Assembly: GCF_015832195.1 (NCBI RefSeq)
Contig: NC_052018.1
Span: 34,376,115-34,440,114, forward strand
DNA: 64,000 nucleotides
Direction of reading: 5' to 3'
Origin: Motacilla alba alba
Lineage: Eukaryota > Chordata > Aves > Passeriformes > Motacillidae
The notes under the pieces are model-generated. The model ran no database searches. It saw only the letters and a program-made list of their open reading frames with translations, and was not told where the DNA came from. A program made the position numbers and the translations under genes. Below, piece by piece: positions 1 to 12,700 of this stretch. How positions within the stretch are numbered: position 1 is the first letter of the stretch; each line of letters opens with the position of its first letter.

Positions 1-3000
1 TAAATTCCTTCCATATCCTGTTTTGAGTAATCCCAACAGCCTTATTGCTAATATTCCATCTCAGGAGCTCTTTATGAAGGTGAGAACTGACGCTGTGTGA
101 TGTTGCAAGTTTGATTGTGGATAGCTGAAAAAGGCCCTACCAGCTCAGGGAGGAAGCCAACCTTTTTTTGGAGCATGGCAACAGTTTCTTTTGGTCCAGG
201 GAGCAGTAGTTGATACACTACATGCAATGTTACGTGTAACTTTAGAGTAAGGATTTTATGTTTCTGTTTTTTAGCTCAGCCTTGTGAACAGTACAGTCAC
301 AGTATTGTGCTGGTGACTCCAGATTATATTTCATGTTCTAGTGGAAGGTGTCCCTGCCCATGGCAGAGGAATTGGAGCTAGATGTGCTTTATGGTCCCTT
401 CTAATTCAAAACATTTTATAATTTAAAAAAAACCTTCCTAAATATTTGTTATTGTTCAGGTGTCAGCTGTGAGAATGAAATAATTATTTTAAAAATGTCT
501 TTAATCATATTGTTTACACTTCTTTAATGGATGTATTACTGCCAAAATTTTGGTTGTGTGGAAGGATGATAACTCTGTGAGCTGAGTGTTGTTTTTGGTT
601 TTGTTTTTTTTTCTTCAAATGTGTAATTTAATATGAGGGAAATAGTGACCAGTTCTGGATTTAGACTGAAATATTGGTTGTTCAGATACAGTGGTCAACA
701 GAGGGAAGAAGGGGACAGAAAAAGTACTTGAAAGTGTTGAAGAATAACCACAATTTCAAGGCAGCATTTTCCTATTTTTCTCTGTGTTGTATAATTCTGA
801 CTTAAATTACCATCTGTTTTTTAGTAAGACATGTAACATGTTTAGCATAATTTAGAATAAGAAGCAAGGCTATCTGGATCTTTGTTGATTTTTGGATGTA
901 AAATGATCACTGATTGAGCTATAGTTTATTACATAGATGATTCGGGAATCACTTGTTGCAAGAAAGGGAAAATAGGGAAATGTCCTTTTAGTAATAAGAA
1001 AATGATTTAGTTAGTAGTGGACCTGAGTTGTAAGAAAGAGGCAAATAATCATCTTTTATTTACTGAGTGATATAAGTTCAGATCTGTGAAGTCTGAATGT
1101 GATTTGATCTCATGAAGAATGATAATTTAAAAGCAGAGACTCAAGTGTAAAGTTCTGGCATTCATGAAGTGCAAAAGTACTTAACTCTGGAAAAGATGAT
1201 GTCTGTTGTGCTTTGCCAGAAACACTAAGATAGTCCTGAGCAGTGTGCAGGCAATGGTGCTCAAGGCCTGAAAGAAAAGGAATCAGAAGTGTTCTGTTGG
1301 TGGGTCTGGAGTCGAAATCAAAATTTCATTCCAGTATATCAAACAGTTTCATAGTTCACCTGTTATATATTGAGAAGCTGTAATAAACTAGAATTGAGTA
1401 GAGGGGTTAAAATGTCACCCTAAACTCAGTTTGTAAGAAGCAACTGGAAGAAATATGTATTTGTCCATGAGAGTGACAAGTTTTTGGTCACTTTCTTCTC
1501 TCCTCTGACAAACAGACATAGATTTGATTTTTTTTTTAATTTCAGAAAATTTGTGCTCTAAAGCATATTCATTTAGGGTTTGTTTATAATTATAAATTTG
1601 TTTTCTTAAGTAGTAACTAGAGCAGCCAAATCTTTGAAGGCTTGTTGTATGTACCTTATGAATTTTTAAGCTTGTTCCTTGTTCCTCTTTATGAACTCCT
1701 GTCTGGTGTAAGCCACCCTTTGGAAGATCTTATGACAGGAATAGCAGAAAGAACATTTTACATACCTGCTGTACTTGCATCAGACTATGCTTAGTGATAG
1801 ACTTAGGTTTATTCCAGTCTTTTTTTCTGTGAAGAACATGCAAAAGAAGGAAAAATGTACTCATGTTCTTTTTACTGGCAGTTTGATTTTTTTAATGTAG
1901 TAATAAATAAACTTGTTTTGTAGCTTTATAAGAAAGGAGGGTGCACATCCAATTGGGGACCTAAGCTAACCTCTGTAGTACAAGCCACAGGTTTTCTTGC
2001 ATTTAGTTCTTTTTTGGTATGAGAATAACTCCCAGGAAAACATCTTTTGTTGATCTAGAAGTTGCCAGTATGTGTAACAGATTATTATACAGGTTTGATT
2101 TAATTAAATTTTGTTGTGAAAGAAATTTGAACGCCTAAAGCAGAGCTGGTTTTTTCTGTGGAAAAATATAATGTGCTATGCCCACTTGTGAATATGACTA
2201 GGTAGGAAATTGTACTGAGAAGTTATTAATCACAGTATTAAATCTTACTAAGTGTTGTAGACTGTTGAAGGATATTAATGACATAATGGCTAGTTATAGT
2301 TAATAATACTGCTAGGTGGGGTGCTTTTGTTTTGTTTGTTTGTGTAGTACGGGAGACATTCTTCTTTTGTTATTCTACTGAATAGCAGTTGGCCAAAATA
2401 ACAAGTTCAAATGGTTCTTATTCTTCAGAAGACATTAGAGATTCCTGTTTTAAGAATTCTGAATAAGAGAACTCTGTGGAAAGTCAATCTAGAAACAGAG
2501 TAATTAGATGTAATTGGAAAATCTTTATCTGTGGTTATAGAAGAATGTATGTATTTTCTGTATATGAATTTTATCTGAAGAGTCTGATGTGGGATTTGCA
2601 AGAATTATTTTGCTATGCATGTTGTTAAATGCTTCTGAGGGGAAGCAAAGCATAATAAATTACCAAATGACAAGGCTTCTGTTTTCTTTGTATTCAAATC
2701 TGTGTTTGTATTGAGTCTATTTAAATACAAATGTTTTTCTGCAGTTGCTGGCTTAATATGTGGGCACTATACACAGCTTAAAAAGCAATAGCACTACAGT
2801 GAAATTAGAATTTTTTGTCATCTGCTTTTTAATTGTCTACTAGTTCTTTTACTGTACATCCCATAGCCACCTTTGAAATGCTACACAATTTTAAAAATGC
2901 CCTGGAATATTGCATTGCAAAGCAGAAACCCTGAGGAATTCAAAGGAGCAAGCTTATGAGCTCAGATTCTTACGGTGCTTGGAACAAATCTTGAGATTTC

Positions 3001-6000
3001 TTGAAGTGACTTGATGTATGCAGATTTGTACTCCACAATCAGCCACTGGACCTGTACCAGTATTTCAGTATTGCAGATTGGTGTGAAACATACAAATAGA
3101 GCAATTATCTGATGCTTGAAAAATACAAGAGTGGAATAGCAGCAAATCAAACCTGAAGAGGAGTTCTGGGGTAAAATAGATAAGGGAGAGCTTATGAATC
3201 AAGTCTTATAACCTTGTGATTGAATCAGAACACAATCTAGATAAAAGCTGCATTTATGGAATTGTTTGGTGAAGCTGCTGTTCCTCTCCACATTCCTTTG
3301 GCTTCAGTGAAAAACATTTAGAGCCTCTTAAACAGGTGAATAGTTTGTGTTCAGGTGAGACAGAAGGCACTTAGGTACAACAGTTATGAAGAATGAGCAC
3401 TTGCTGTGGAAACACAGCTGAAGCAGTATTGTTTGAACATGAGTTAGAGGATAAGCAATACCACCTCATCAGTATAGGGAACTTCACTCTGCTGCTCTGG
3501 GAACACACCATGCACAGCCCCCAGCTGAAGAGCCACAGCCCCAGACACCTGCTGTCCTTGTCATGAGCCAAGACTCCACTGACATCCAGGTGTACCCAGA
3601 ATTGAGTGGTATCTGTATTTTAATCCCTGCTAGAAGGTGAAGTAGAAGGTACTAAGTGTCAGGACCTACTTCTGCAATCACTTATGATTTAAAAATAATC
3701 ATATTAAATTATTTGAAAGTGTATAGTACATCTTAGTTTTTTCCTCATTGATAATAAGCTTTCTGCTGGGACAGAAAGCATATTTACTTTTTGACATTCA
3801 TTTAAAAAGTCATGACCATCTAACAGGTCAGTGATTGCCTATGCCAGAGTCATGAGAATGGCTTAACCTTCAATCTGAGAAGCTTGGCTCATCTCTTCTG
3901 GTATACAAAAAGGGAAAAAACCCCAAAGGATGGTGCTCTTCATATCTTTGTTTAAAAAGATAAACAAATGAAGATCATTCCAAGGAAAGTTGGCCCTCAT
4001 GCTAAATAGTGGTTGTGTAATGACAAGATAAATGCTTTATTCTGTAGGCTGTGTGATGGTGTAGAAGAAAATGGTATTTTTCAATTTTTTTATCTATTAA
4101 ATTTTATTATTTATCTAATTTTTCAAAGTAATAAACCATGGAATAATAAGGGTGTGATACTCAGAAGGAAATAGACACTACCATGCTTTACATTGTATTG
4201 AAGTACTAGCTCTAAAATCAAATGTTTTTAAATCTGCATTTTTATTATAGATTAAGAGAACAGGAAAGTATTGATAAGAATACATTATGGAAACATGAAA
4301 AGATTTAAAACTACATTGTGGAATATCTTCAGACTAAACAAAAAGAAAATCATAGTAAACAAGATTATTTTTATGTATGAGAACTCGTAACAATTTGCAT
4401 TCCTGTAATTTTAATGATTGTAGAATAGAAGTAGTCCCAGGTTTATAAAATAATACATAACACTTACATAGTATTCTCTCTGGGTGCTTCACTTATTATG
4501 GCTATTTATGATTTGTCTAAAACTGAGATTTCTTTGTGGGAAAAAGTATGCAAGAAATTGTTTGCATAAATTATTTTTGAAAAAAACAACATTTTTAAGA
4601 TAGAAAAATGAGACCATAACTGTAGAGTAGTAAGAAAACAAGAGCACGTTTTTCTTCTCTATACAAAACTTCATCGTGATTACATTTTAACAGACAGTGT
4701 GCAGTAGACTTGTTTAAAAGCACAGTTATTCAGTCAAAGATATTAATGTATTTTGTTTTCAAAATTAGGGGATTGTTCTGATTGGTTTTTAAGTCTGAAA
4801 GGAAGCTACCTGTTTAACCCCAGCTCTACCTGATTTGTTTAACCTTTGATAATCCTTTATCAGACCACTCTCAGCTCTCAAGTCTTTCAAGCACTTGAGG
4901 AAGACCGAGCCCTGTCTTCCACTCCACGATAATTGGTTGCATTTATTCTTTAGCTGGATAAAAAGGATTCTGATGCATTCTTCACTCAAAAAGAATTCTT
5001 TACTGTGTCAAGTTCTTTCTTCATCCACTGTGCCTGGAAAATTTTGATTTGTGCTGCTTTTATATGTTGGTTCTTTCTTCTTTTTTCAGTGTTAATACTT
5101 TATTTCACTTTTGGAGATCAGGCTTTGGTGGTTGTGCAGCTGTCTCTTTGAGAAATCTGTTGGCATTTTACAGGTTTTCCAGAACAAACCTGATATTTTT
5201 TGGGATTTAATCCAGAAATGGTTATTATAAAATAAAACCACATGAAAAGGTTTTTTGGGTTTTTTTTAAATAAAAGTGGTATCTAAGTGCTTTATGCCAG
5301 TGAGATATTGTGAAATCTATCAATTTGACACTCAGAATATGTTTTTTAAATAATGGTGCATTTCTGTTCTGTCTTGGAGACGGTTTGTCATCATTCGTCT
5401 GCCATCAGAATCAAGAGTGCAGAAACCTTGTAAATTTTTTTGCCTTTTTACTCACTCCTTCCATCCAGTTCTTTTCATTCTGTCTGCCACTTTCTTGTTT
5501 TTCCCTGTTCTTGCAACTTTCATTACCATACCTGGAAGACAGTCTGATGGATACTACTTCTTTGTACCTGTTCCATGGTTTGTTTGGGTTTTCAGTCATG
5601 CTTCAGCCTGCACTTCTGCACAAGATTTTCTTCCCATTCCCCTTTAATCAAGACAGAAGAGAGCAGCATCTACTAAATGTGAAGTCTCTTCTGAAGCCGA
5701 GTACAAAAGAGATTTCAAGAAATTTCCCCCAATAACACCTCCATAAAAGGGGCACCAAATCTGCCTTTTTCACAGAAGTGCTACAATAGCATTTCTAGTT
5801 GAGTTGTATTTGCTTGGGGTAAATGTAGCCTTAAAAACTCATTTCTTTTAAAAGGTTATTCAACCTCTGTTATTAAAAAAAGAAGTAGTCTATGACCTAT
5901 AAAAGTACAGGGTGGTGTTTCTAGAACTAAAATATCTTAATTATTTGGTGCAGACTACCACACTATGAAAATATATTGGGCAAATTGCAAAAGCCTATGA

Positions 6001-6585
6001 TTACAGGACATTGGTAAACATGTACTTTTGTTGTGCCTGGATGACAATAATATAAAAACAAAGTAGAGTTGCATCTCTGAATTAGAATAGCAAGTCTTGT
6101 AAAAGGAAGTGTTGATGCACAGAAGTCCTCTTGAATAGTGTGTAACTATTGTATAGTTTTGTCTTCTGCTTGGAAGTGATTCAGAAAGATTGATGTCTTC
6201 TGTTTGTAGAAAGACTGGTTTGTTGTAAGGTGGGGGTTTCTGGTGATGGACCCAGAGGAAGTAAAAATGAAAATGAAAAATCACTTTGTTGCATTGTTTA
6301 GAACAAACAGTGCTTTTTGGGAGAGAAACTGCATTATTTTTCTAGGGATTTTTGTTTGGCTTGAGATGTTGTGATTTCTTATTACTTGTTTGGGTTTTTA
6401 GTAGGACTTTGTGTTGGACATGTGTTAAATATTTGTTAATATTTGTTTACAATATGTTAGCTTTTGTTTATGGTTTGTTGTAAACTGATTTCAGATTTTT
6501 TTTAATGTCTTTGAGGAAAATGTAGTGCTTTTTATACATATTTTAACAATAATTTCAGGGCTTTTTTCTTTTATCTTTTGAATAG
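1..6585. other. DOP1A 5' flank or first intron, no coding exon recognised
   Basis: AT-rich sequence with no open frame that resembles a protein. It ends in a good splice acceptor (TTGAATAG, AG at 6584-6585), so at least its right part is intron upstream of the first coding exon. The non-coding first exon and CpG-type promoter expected for DOP1A are not visible here and probably lie left of the window. The only repeat recognised is a short CR1 tail near 340-420. The short ORFs at 5310-5735 and 5955-6284 have low-complexity, non-protein-like composition and were not called. Confidence 0.6.
340..420 (+). repeat. CR1 LINE 3'-end fragment
   Basis: The stretch reading GAAGGTGTCCCTGCCCATGG, followed by a degenerate 'GGA.CTAGATG...GGTCCCTTCTAA' block, matches the 3' UTR of CR1 elements in plus orientation. 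The terminal ATTCTATG repeats have decayed to AAAACATTTTATAATTT. Confidence 0.8.
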
Positions 6586-6639
6586 GTAATGTCTGTACAT
6601 GAATTGCAAGCTGGTCTCTAGCGGGGACACTGTGGGAGG
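6586..6639 (+). promoter_or_regulatory. DOP1A: DOP1A 5' UTR segment with two upstream ORFs
   Basis: Fifty-four bases lie between the acceptor AG (6584-6585) and the start codon at 6640. The leader holds an ATG at 6589 (10 codons, stop TAG 6619-6621) and an ATG at 6599 (14 codons). The second reads to TGA at 6641-6643, so its stop overlaps the main start as ATGA. Both are inside the coding exon, so they are in the mRNA if the acceptor is right. This suggests translational control by reinitiation; that is inference. Confidence 0.6.
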
Positions 6640-6777
6640 ATGAACACGGAGGAGCTGGAGCTACTGACTGATTCCAAGTACAGGAACTATGTAGCTGCAG
6701 TTGACAAAGCACTGAAGAACTTTGAATATTCCAGTGAATGGGCAGATTTAATATCAGCACTTGGGAAGCTAAACAAG
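6640..6777 (+). CDS. DOP1A: DOP1A coding exon 1
   Basis: Residues 1-46, beginning MNTEELELL. Start context AGGATGA has a purine at -3. Donor AAG|GTATGC, phase 0. Confidence 0.93.
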
Positions 6778-9700
6778 GTATGCCTGGCAAGTGCTCTTAA
6801 AAAGACTCAGGAATTGCCAAAGGTACTGGTGTAACAGTACAGAAGTCCGTGGTTCCAGCCATCTCTTGCAAATATATTTCAGCACTCTGAGCCAACTGTT
6901 GGGTGTGTGCAAGGAGCAAACAAATCAAACACCTTTCTAAGACCTAGAGTTGAACCCTTTGTATGTGTAAATAAAGGGAGAGGTTATTTACATTTCTAAT
7001 GGAAATTAATGCAATATCTCTTTTGTCAGTAACATTTACTTCTAATATCATTCAATGTTATAGAAATAATGTGAAAAATAGTAACTGGTATAAATATCAG
7101 CAGTAGTTTTATGAAGCATAAGTTCTAAAATGAGGGTCAAATCATTCATGGACCAGAGAATGCTATTGTTCTGATTCATTTTAACAGTTAATTTTAATGG
7201 GCAATATCACTGTAATCTTTAATAGCACTTCACAAATGCATACAGGTCCTAATATTCATAAAAATCTTGGTTTAGTCAGTTGTATGTGTTTCTAGGCAGC
7301 CCCACTCAGGAAAATGACACTATAGTTGCAAGTGGCATCATTCATTATTTTGTACAAACTCTCATTTCTTTCTTTTTTTCTGATGGTAGCAGTTCTTGCT
7401 TCATGTTTGTGCAATGTGAAGGCTATGATACGGAGAAAAAAAAATCAAAATATGTAAAAGCAACTTTGTTCTCCAGTCCTGAAGTGATTGCATAGTTTCA
7501 GACAGTGGTAAAGTTTTGTATGTGGTATCACTCTATGGCATTCTCTTAAAGCTATCCCAGACTCATGACCCACTGTTTAATAGTCCTCTTTGAGCTAGTG
7601 ATAATGGATTTTATGAAATGGAAATAGCAATTTTTGTCCTCAAATGGAGGAGTAAATGACAAATGGACAAGCTGTAGGCAAGAAGCCCATTACAAGTGAA
7701 GTTGCCTTGGCAATATTACCTGTAACGAGTGTATAAGTGAAGAGCATGGCAAAGAAAAAGCTCCATGGTAGATTTTAATGGCCTTGGCTTTTTTTCTTGT
7801 AACCTAGGTTTGTGTGGTGACTTATGAAACACATCCAGGAACTCCTTTATAAAATGTGCATTTGATGTTTAACTTCTTTTGTGCTGTTTTTCTTCTTTTT
7901 GCTGATTTACCAGGTGCTACAGAACAACGCCAAGTACCAGGTAGTACCCAAAAAGCTGACGATAGGCAAGCGCTTGGCACAATGTCTGCATCCAGCTCTG
8001 CCTGGAGGGGTTCATCGCAAGGCACTTGAAACATATGAGATCATTTTTAAAATCATTGGACCCAAGCGCCTGGCCAAAGATCTGTTCCTCTACAGGTACA
8101 ATAGCACAGTATTTTAAATAACTCCATTCCAAGTCAAGATCCTTTGGTTTTCCTGCATTTTCTATTCACAGTATTACTTTGTTATGTAGCCAGAATCAAT
8201 CAGAACCAATTTCTTTCCCTCCTGTTATTGGAACTTGTCTAGTATTTTTCTTCTGAATATTGTATAATGGAAGAAACACAGATCACCTAAATTTTTGTTG
8301 GGAACTAATTTTAGTGCAAGAAAACCTGGAATTTATTATTTTTTGTTGAAAGGAAGTGTTCTGCCTGTATATACCATGTGTATAGTAATTGAAAAGTTAA
8401 CACCTCATCGTATTAACATTACATTTCACTGTTTTAACTGTTGTTGGAAAAGAATCTAAGTATAGTTTGTTGCAAGAAACTTTATTATCAAATTAACAGG
8501 AGAAAGATTTTGTTTTGTTAGTCTAGGGGGCAAATACAAACTTTTTTTCCGTCTCTGGAACTGATGATAATGAACAGGAAAGATAACCTTGAAAAGCTAA
8601 GTTTATTCAGTATATACTGGTTCCTAAACCTCCATTGTGAGGTGTATATTTTTGGTTGGGTGGGGTGGGCAAGACATTAATTTATTTGTTATATAATGAA
8701 TAGAGGGATGTGTGCACACTATCAGACATGGTTCTTAATCTTTACCTGTCCCTAGAGATTAAAATTTCATCAGTTTGAGAAATAGCAGGATAAAATAGAA
8801 TTCTGTTTAGGTAGAAATGGTGTGCAATAACGCTTGGAAAGAAATTGCATGCTTTAACATCAGCTCTTCTGTCTTGCACGATCATGATGTTTATGTATAA
8901 TCACATCTGTTTCTGCATGTTTTAAAAGACACTGTGAACTCATAGCTCACATTTTGTGCTTGTATCGTGATTCAGTAGCTGCAAGATCTCATTAACAGTA
9001 AGTTCTAGGGTAATGGAAAATGCTACCTTGTATAATCTAACTAAAAGCTATTGTTACTGCTGCTAGGGCAAAGACAGACATTCACATTAAGGCATTATCA
9101 AAGATTCCAGTATTTGTCATGAAAGCAGAATGCCAGTGTCTGAACATCAGATCTTGAAGTGTGAGTAATAGCCTTACAAAGAATGACTGTGGGTTAGTGG
9201 GCTGCTTATTGAACAAAAAAGACATTTTCTGTAGAAAAAAGAAGCCAATTGACAATGGTAAAGGACAATTTCTGCGAGACAGATAAAGGCAAAAAACATG
9301 TTTGCCAAAAGTTTTGTATTTTGGAACAAGTTTTGTAGGATGGACGATATCCTATCTACATAGATATTTCTTTTAATAGTAAATTTGAAGGTGTACATTT
9401 TAAGACCCTTTTCTTAAAATTACCCTTTTTACTGTTCTTTGATTTACTTCTTCATATGTCAGGGTCTTCTAACCTGAGTCCTCAATGATTTTGAAAATTG
9501 AAGTTGTGTTCACATGCATTTGATTATTGGTACAGTTTGTAATAATTTATGATCTTTAGTAGCAGTAACAAATATTATTTTAGAATCTATGTAACTACTT
9601 CTTAGGAGATCACATTTATATAAGTTCACATTTATAATGTGAACTTACACTCACATTCAAATAAATTCATAACATACTTCCAGGTTTTTCAGTCCTTTAC

Positions 9701-12700
9701 AGGCTGTGTTATGAACAGAATTGTGAATAGGGTTTATTGTTAGTTTTAGAATCTGTTTTCAGACTGAATTTCTGAAGTAAATATATACTTTGATGCCACT
9801 TAACAGTATAAATGTCTTAAATTTTACCTCGAGGTTACTTGCTGAAATAAAACACCATGATTTTTCTTTCAGAAAATTATTTCTATAAATTTCTTTAAAT
9901 TGTTATCCAGTCTTGGTTTTTTTCTTAGTAAGTGCAAGGAAGATGTATCTTTAAATACAATTTTCATTGTGATGTGGTTCAGTGTGAGCAAAATTAACAT
10001 TTTGTTATGCAGAGATGCTTCTGGTTTATCATGTTTATTTTACTGGTGAAAGACAATCATCTCTGGGCCTTCAGTGCTTGTTATCACAACAGTAATAAAG
10101 CTCATAATATTAGCCTTGGGATACCAACCTGTCCATCCAAAGGCAGTCATATTGTATGGTGGCACAATTCTAAGATAAAAATCTGATGCTTATAATAACT
10201 ATACTGGATGTGCCTATATCAGTCTTTAGAGAGAAATAAAATTGTCACATGAGAAGCTTCTTTAAAAAAAGGTAAAATGTATTTTTCACAGTTCTGGACT
10301 ATTTCCACTCCTTGCCAATGCTGCTATGTCTGTCAAGCCAACATTACTGAGTCTGTATGAGATTTATTACCTCCCTTTGGGGAAAACATTGAAACCAGGA
10401 CTGCAAGGACTATTAACTGGGATTCTGCCTGGGTTAGAGGAGGGATCAGAGTATTATGAAAGGTAAGGATACTTATGTTAATAAGGTGATATTCTTGATC
10501 TGGGGATGTTTACTGTAACTTTTCACTATGTACTTGTATGTGGATTTTATTGTTTTCAAGGTGGTTGCTTTTTAATTTGATGCTGTCATATTAATTGCAA
10601 CAGAATGGTGTGGCGGGAGGTTCTTAGCGTTAATTAAGACAAATTAACTGTTAGTTGTTCCTGCTAGTAGTTATGGCAAAGGAATTGACATTAAGCAGAC
10701 AGTGTTATATGCCAGTCTCTTCTCCCAGGTAGCAAGCAATAGAACAAGAGAAAATGGCTTTAGGTTGTTCTGGGAGAGGTTTAAGTTGGATATTTGGAAA
10801 AATTGCTTCACCTAACAGGTTGTCAAACATCAGAACAGGCTGCCTGGGAAGTAGTGGAGTCAGCATGCCTGGAGGTATTTAAAAGCCATGTAGATGTGGC
10901 AGTTTGGGACATGGTTTAATGGTGGATTTTGCAGCGTTGGGTTGGACTCAATGATCCTGAAGGTCTTTTCCAACTTAAACAATTCTATGACCCTTGATAT
11001 GGGTTGACATACATAACTGTAGCATCTGGGCTGCTGAGGTAGCATCTTAATATACTAAAGGATGAAGTTACACTCCATCACTTGGAATTCTTGGAATTGT
11101 TCACATGCTTGCATATTCTTGATATTTCCAACTTCAGAAACTTGAATTTTCACAACTTGTATGTCAAGAGCAATTCAACACTGTCTTTTTCTATTTCTGT
11201 GTAGGCAGACACACGCACACAGTGCAGTTGGCATCACTACAAGAGGGAACAAGGTCTATCCAGCTTGCCTCCTGGGGCCTGCCAGAGGGTGTAGAGGTGC
11301 TGCCACATAAGTTGGAGGAAGTGAGGACAGGGGAAGAGATTGCTTGTGCTCAAAGAATTGGGGTATTTTTATGCCCTGTTATTACCAGATGGACTCAGTG
11401 CAAGGAATGAGAGGGCAAAAGCCATCTGCTTTGATTCTTTTCTTCAGTAGCTATGCTTTCCTAGTGTCTGTCTGAAACCTCTGTCTGTAGCAAGACTTGG
11501 CTTTAAGCAGCAGATGAAGGAGTTATTTGGCTCTTTAAGCATAAGGAGTACATAAGGAATATATAAAGAGAAGCTGTAGACAAGCCAAAAGCATTTTGCA
11601 AGCCAGATTGGCCCACAGCCTTGCTAGCTGGATTGCTCTGTTCAGGCTGCATTATAAGGTTTAGTGTATAGCTGGGCCTCTCCTGGCCTCTCAAAAGGAA
11701 GTTTTGACCTTCCTGTAACAATTCATTAAAATACTTCTTAAAACTGGGGGCAGGGGTAAGAGCTGTGATATAAGCCCTGATTCAGCTGACTTGGTTTTAC
11801 TGCAGGACAAACACACTGCTGGAGAAAGTTGCTTCAGCTGTGGATCAGTCAGCGTTCTACAGTGCTCTCTGGGGGAGCCTCCTCACCAGCCCTGCAGTGC
11901 GCTTGCCTGGCATCACTTATGTCCTCTCCCACCTGAACAGGAAGCTTTCCATGGAGGATCAACTCTACATAATTGGCAGTGACATTGAATTAATGGTAAT
12001 GTTTTGATGGGACAATGAACTTATAATAAGTAAGTAACTACATTGAAGTTGCTTACTTATTATGTAATGTATTTTGGGGGAGATTTAAATGTGTTCTCTG
12101 TCTTTGAACTTAGCCTTTGAAGAGATAAAATGCATTTTTATTATAGTTCCAGTTAAGCTGATGTTTTGGTGCATGGTAGGAGTGTTTCAAAGCTGAATTA
12201 ATGTATCAGAACTGCTTAGGTTTTGTGTGAAACTTTCCATTCATTACATGCTTTATCTAAAAGTGATTGAGTTTTGTTGCAATTTTTGGTTTCTTTTTTT
12301 TTTAAAGATGTAGAGAATAATTTTGTCTTTTAAACTTGAGATATTCATTGGTAATATACAAAAAGCAAAAGCTGTTTGTATAGTTAAGGAAATCTGTTGA
12401 TTATATATTTCCTCAGTGGTGAAACTTTTAATTTTCCTGTTGTGTCTTGTTTCATTATTCAAAATTTAAAATAACTTCATTTAGAAGTTACCATTGTTTA
12501 TAAATAACTGGGGTTTTTTTGAGTGCTGTCTTATATCTACCTCCTTAAAATAATAAATAACTGTTCTGGGGGGGGTCTGCCATTACTTCAGGTGGAAGCA
12601 GTAAGCACTTCAGTGCAAGATACCAGTGTTTTAGTACAGAGGAGCACATTGGACCTTATCCTTTTTTGTTTTCCTTTCCACATGAGCCAGGTAGGTTATT

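Noticed and set aside
5310..5735. 141-codon plus-strand open frame upstream of DOP1A
   Set aside because: Phe/Leu/Ser-rich composition as expected from T-rich DNA; overlapping frames on both strands; no family resemblance, splice context or good start context.
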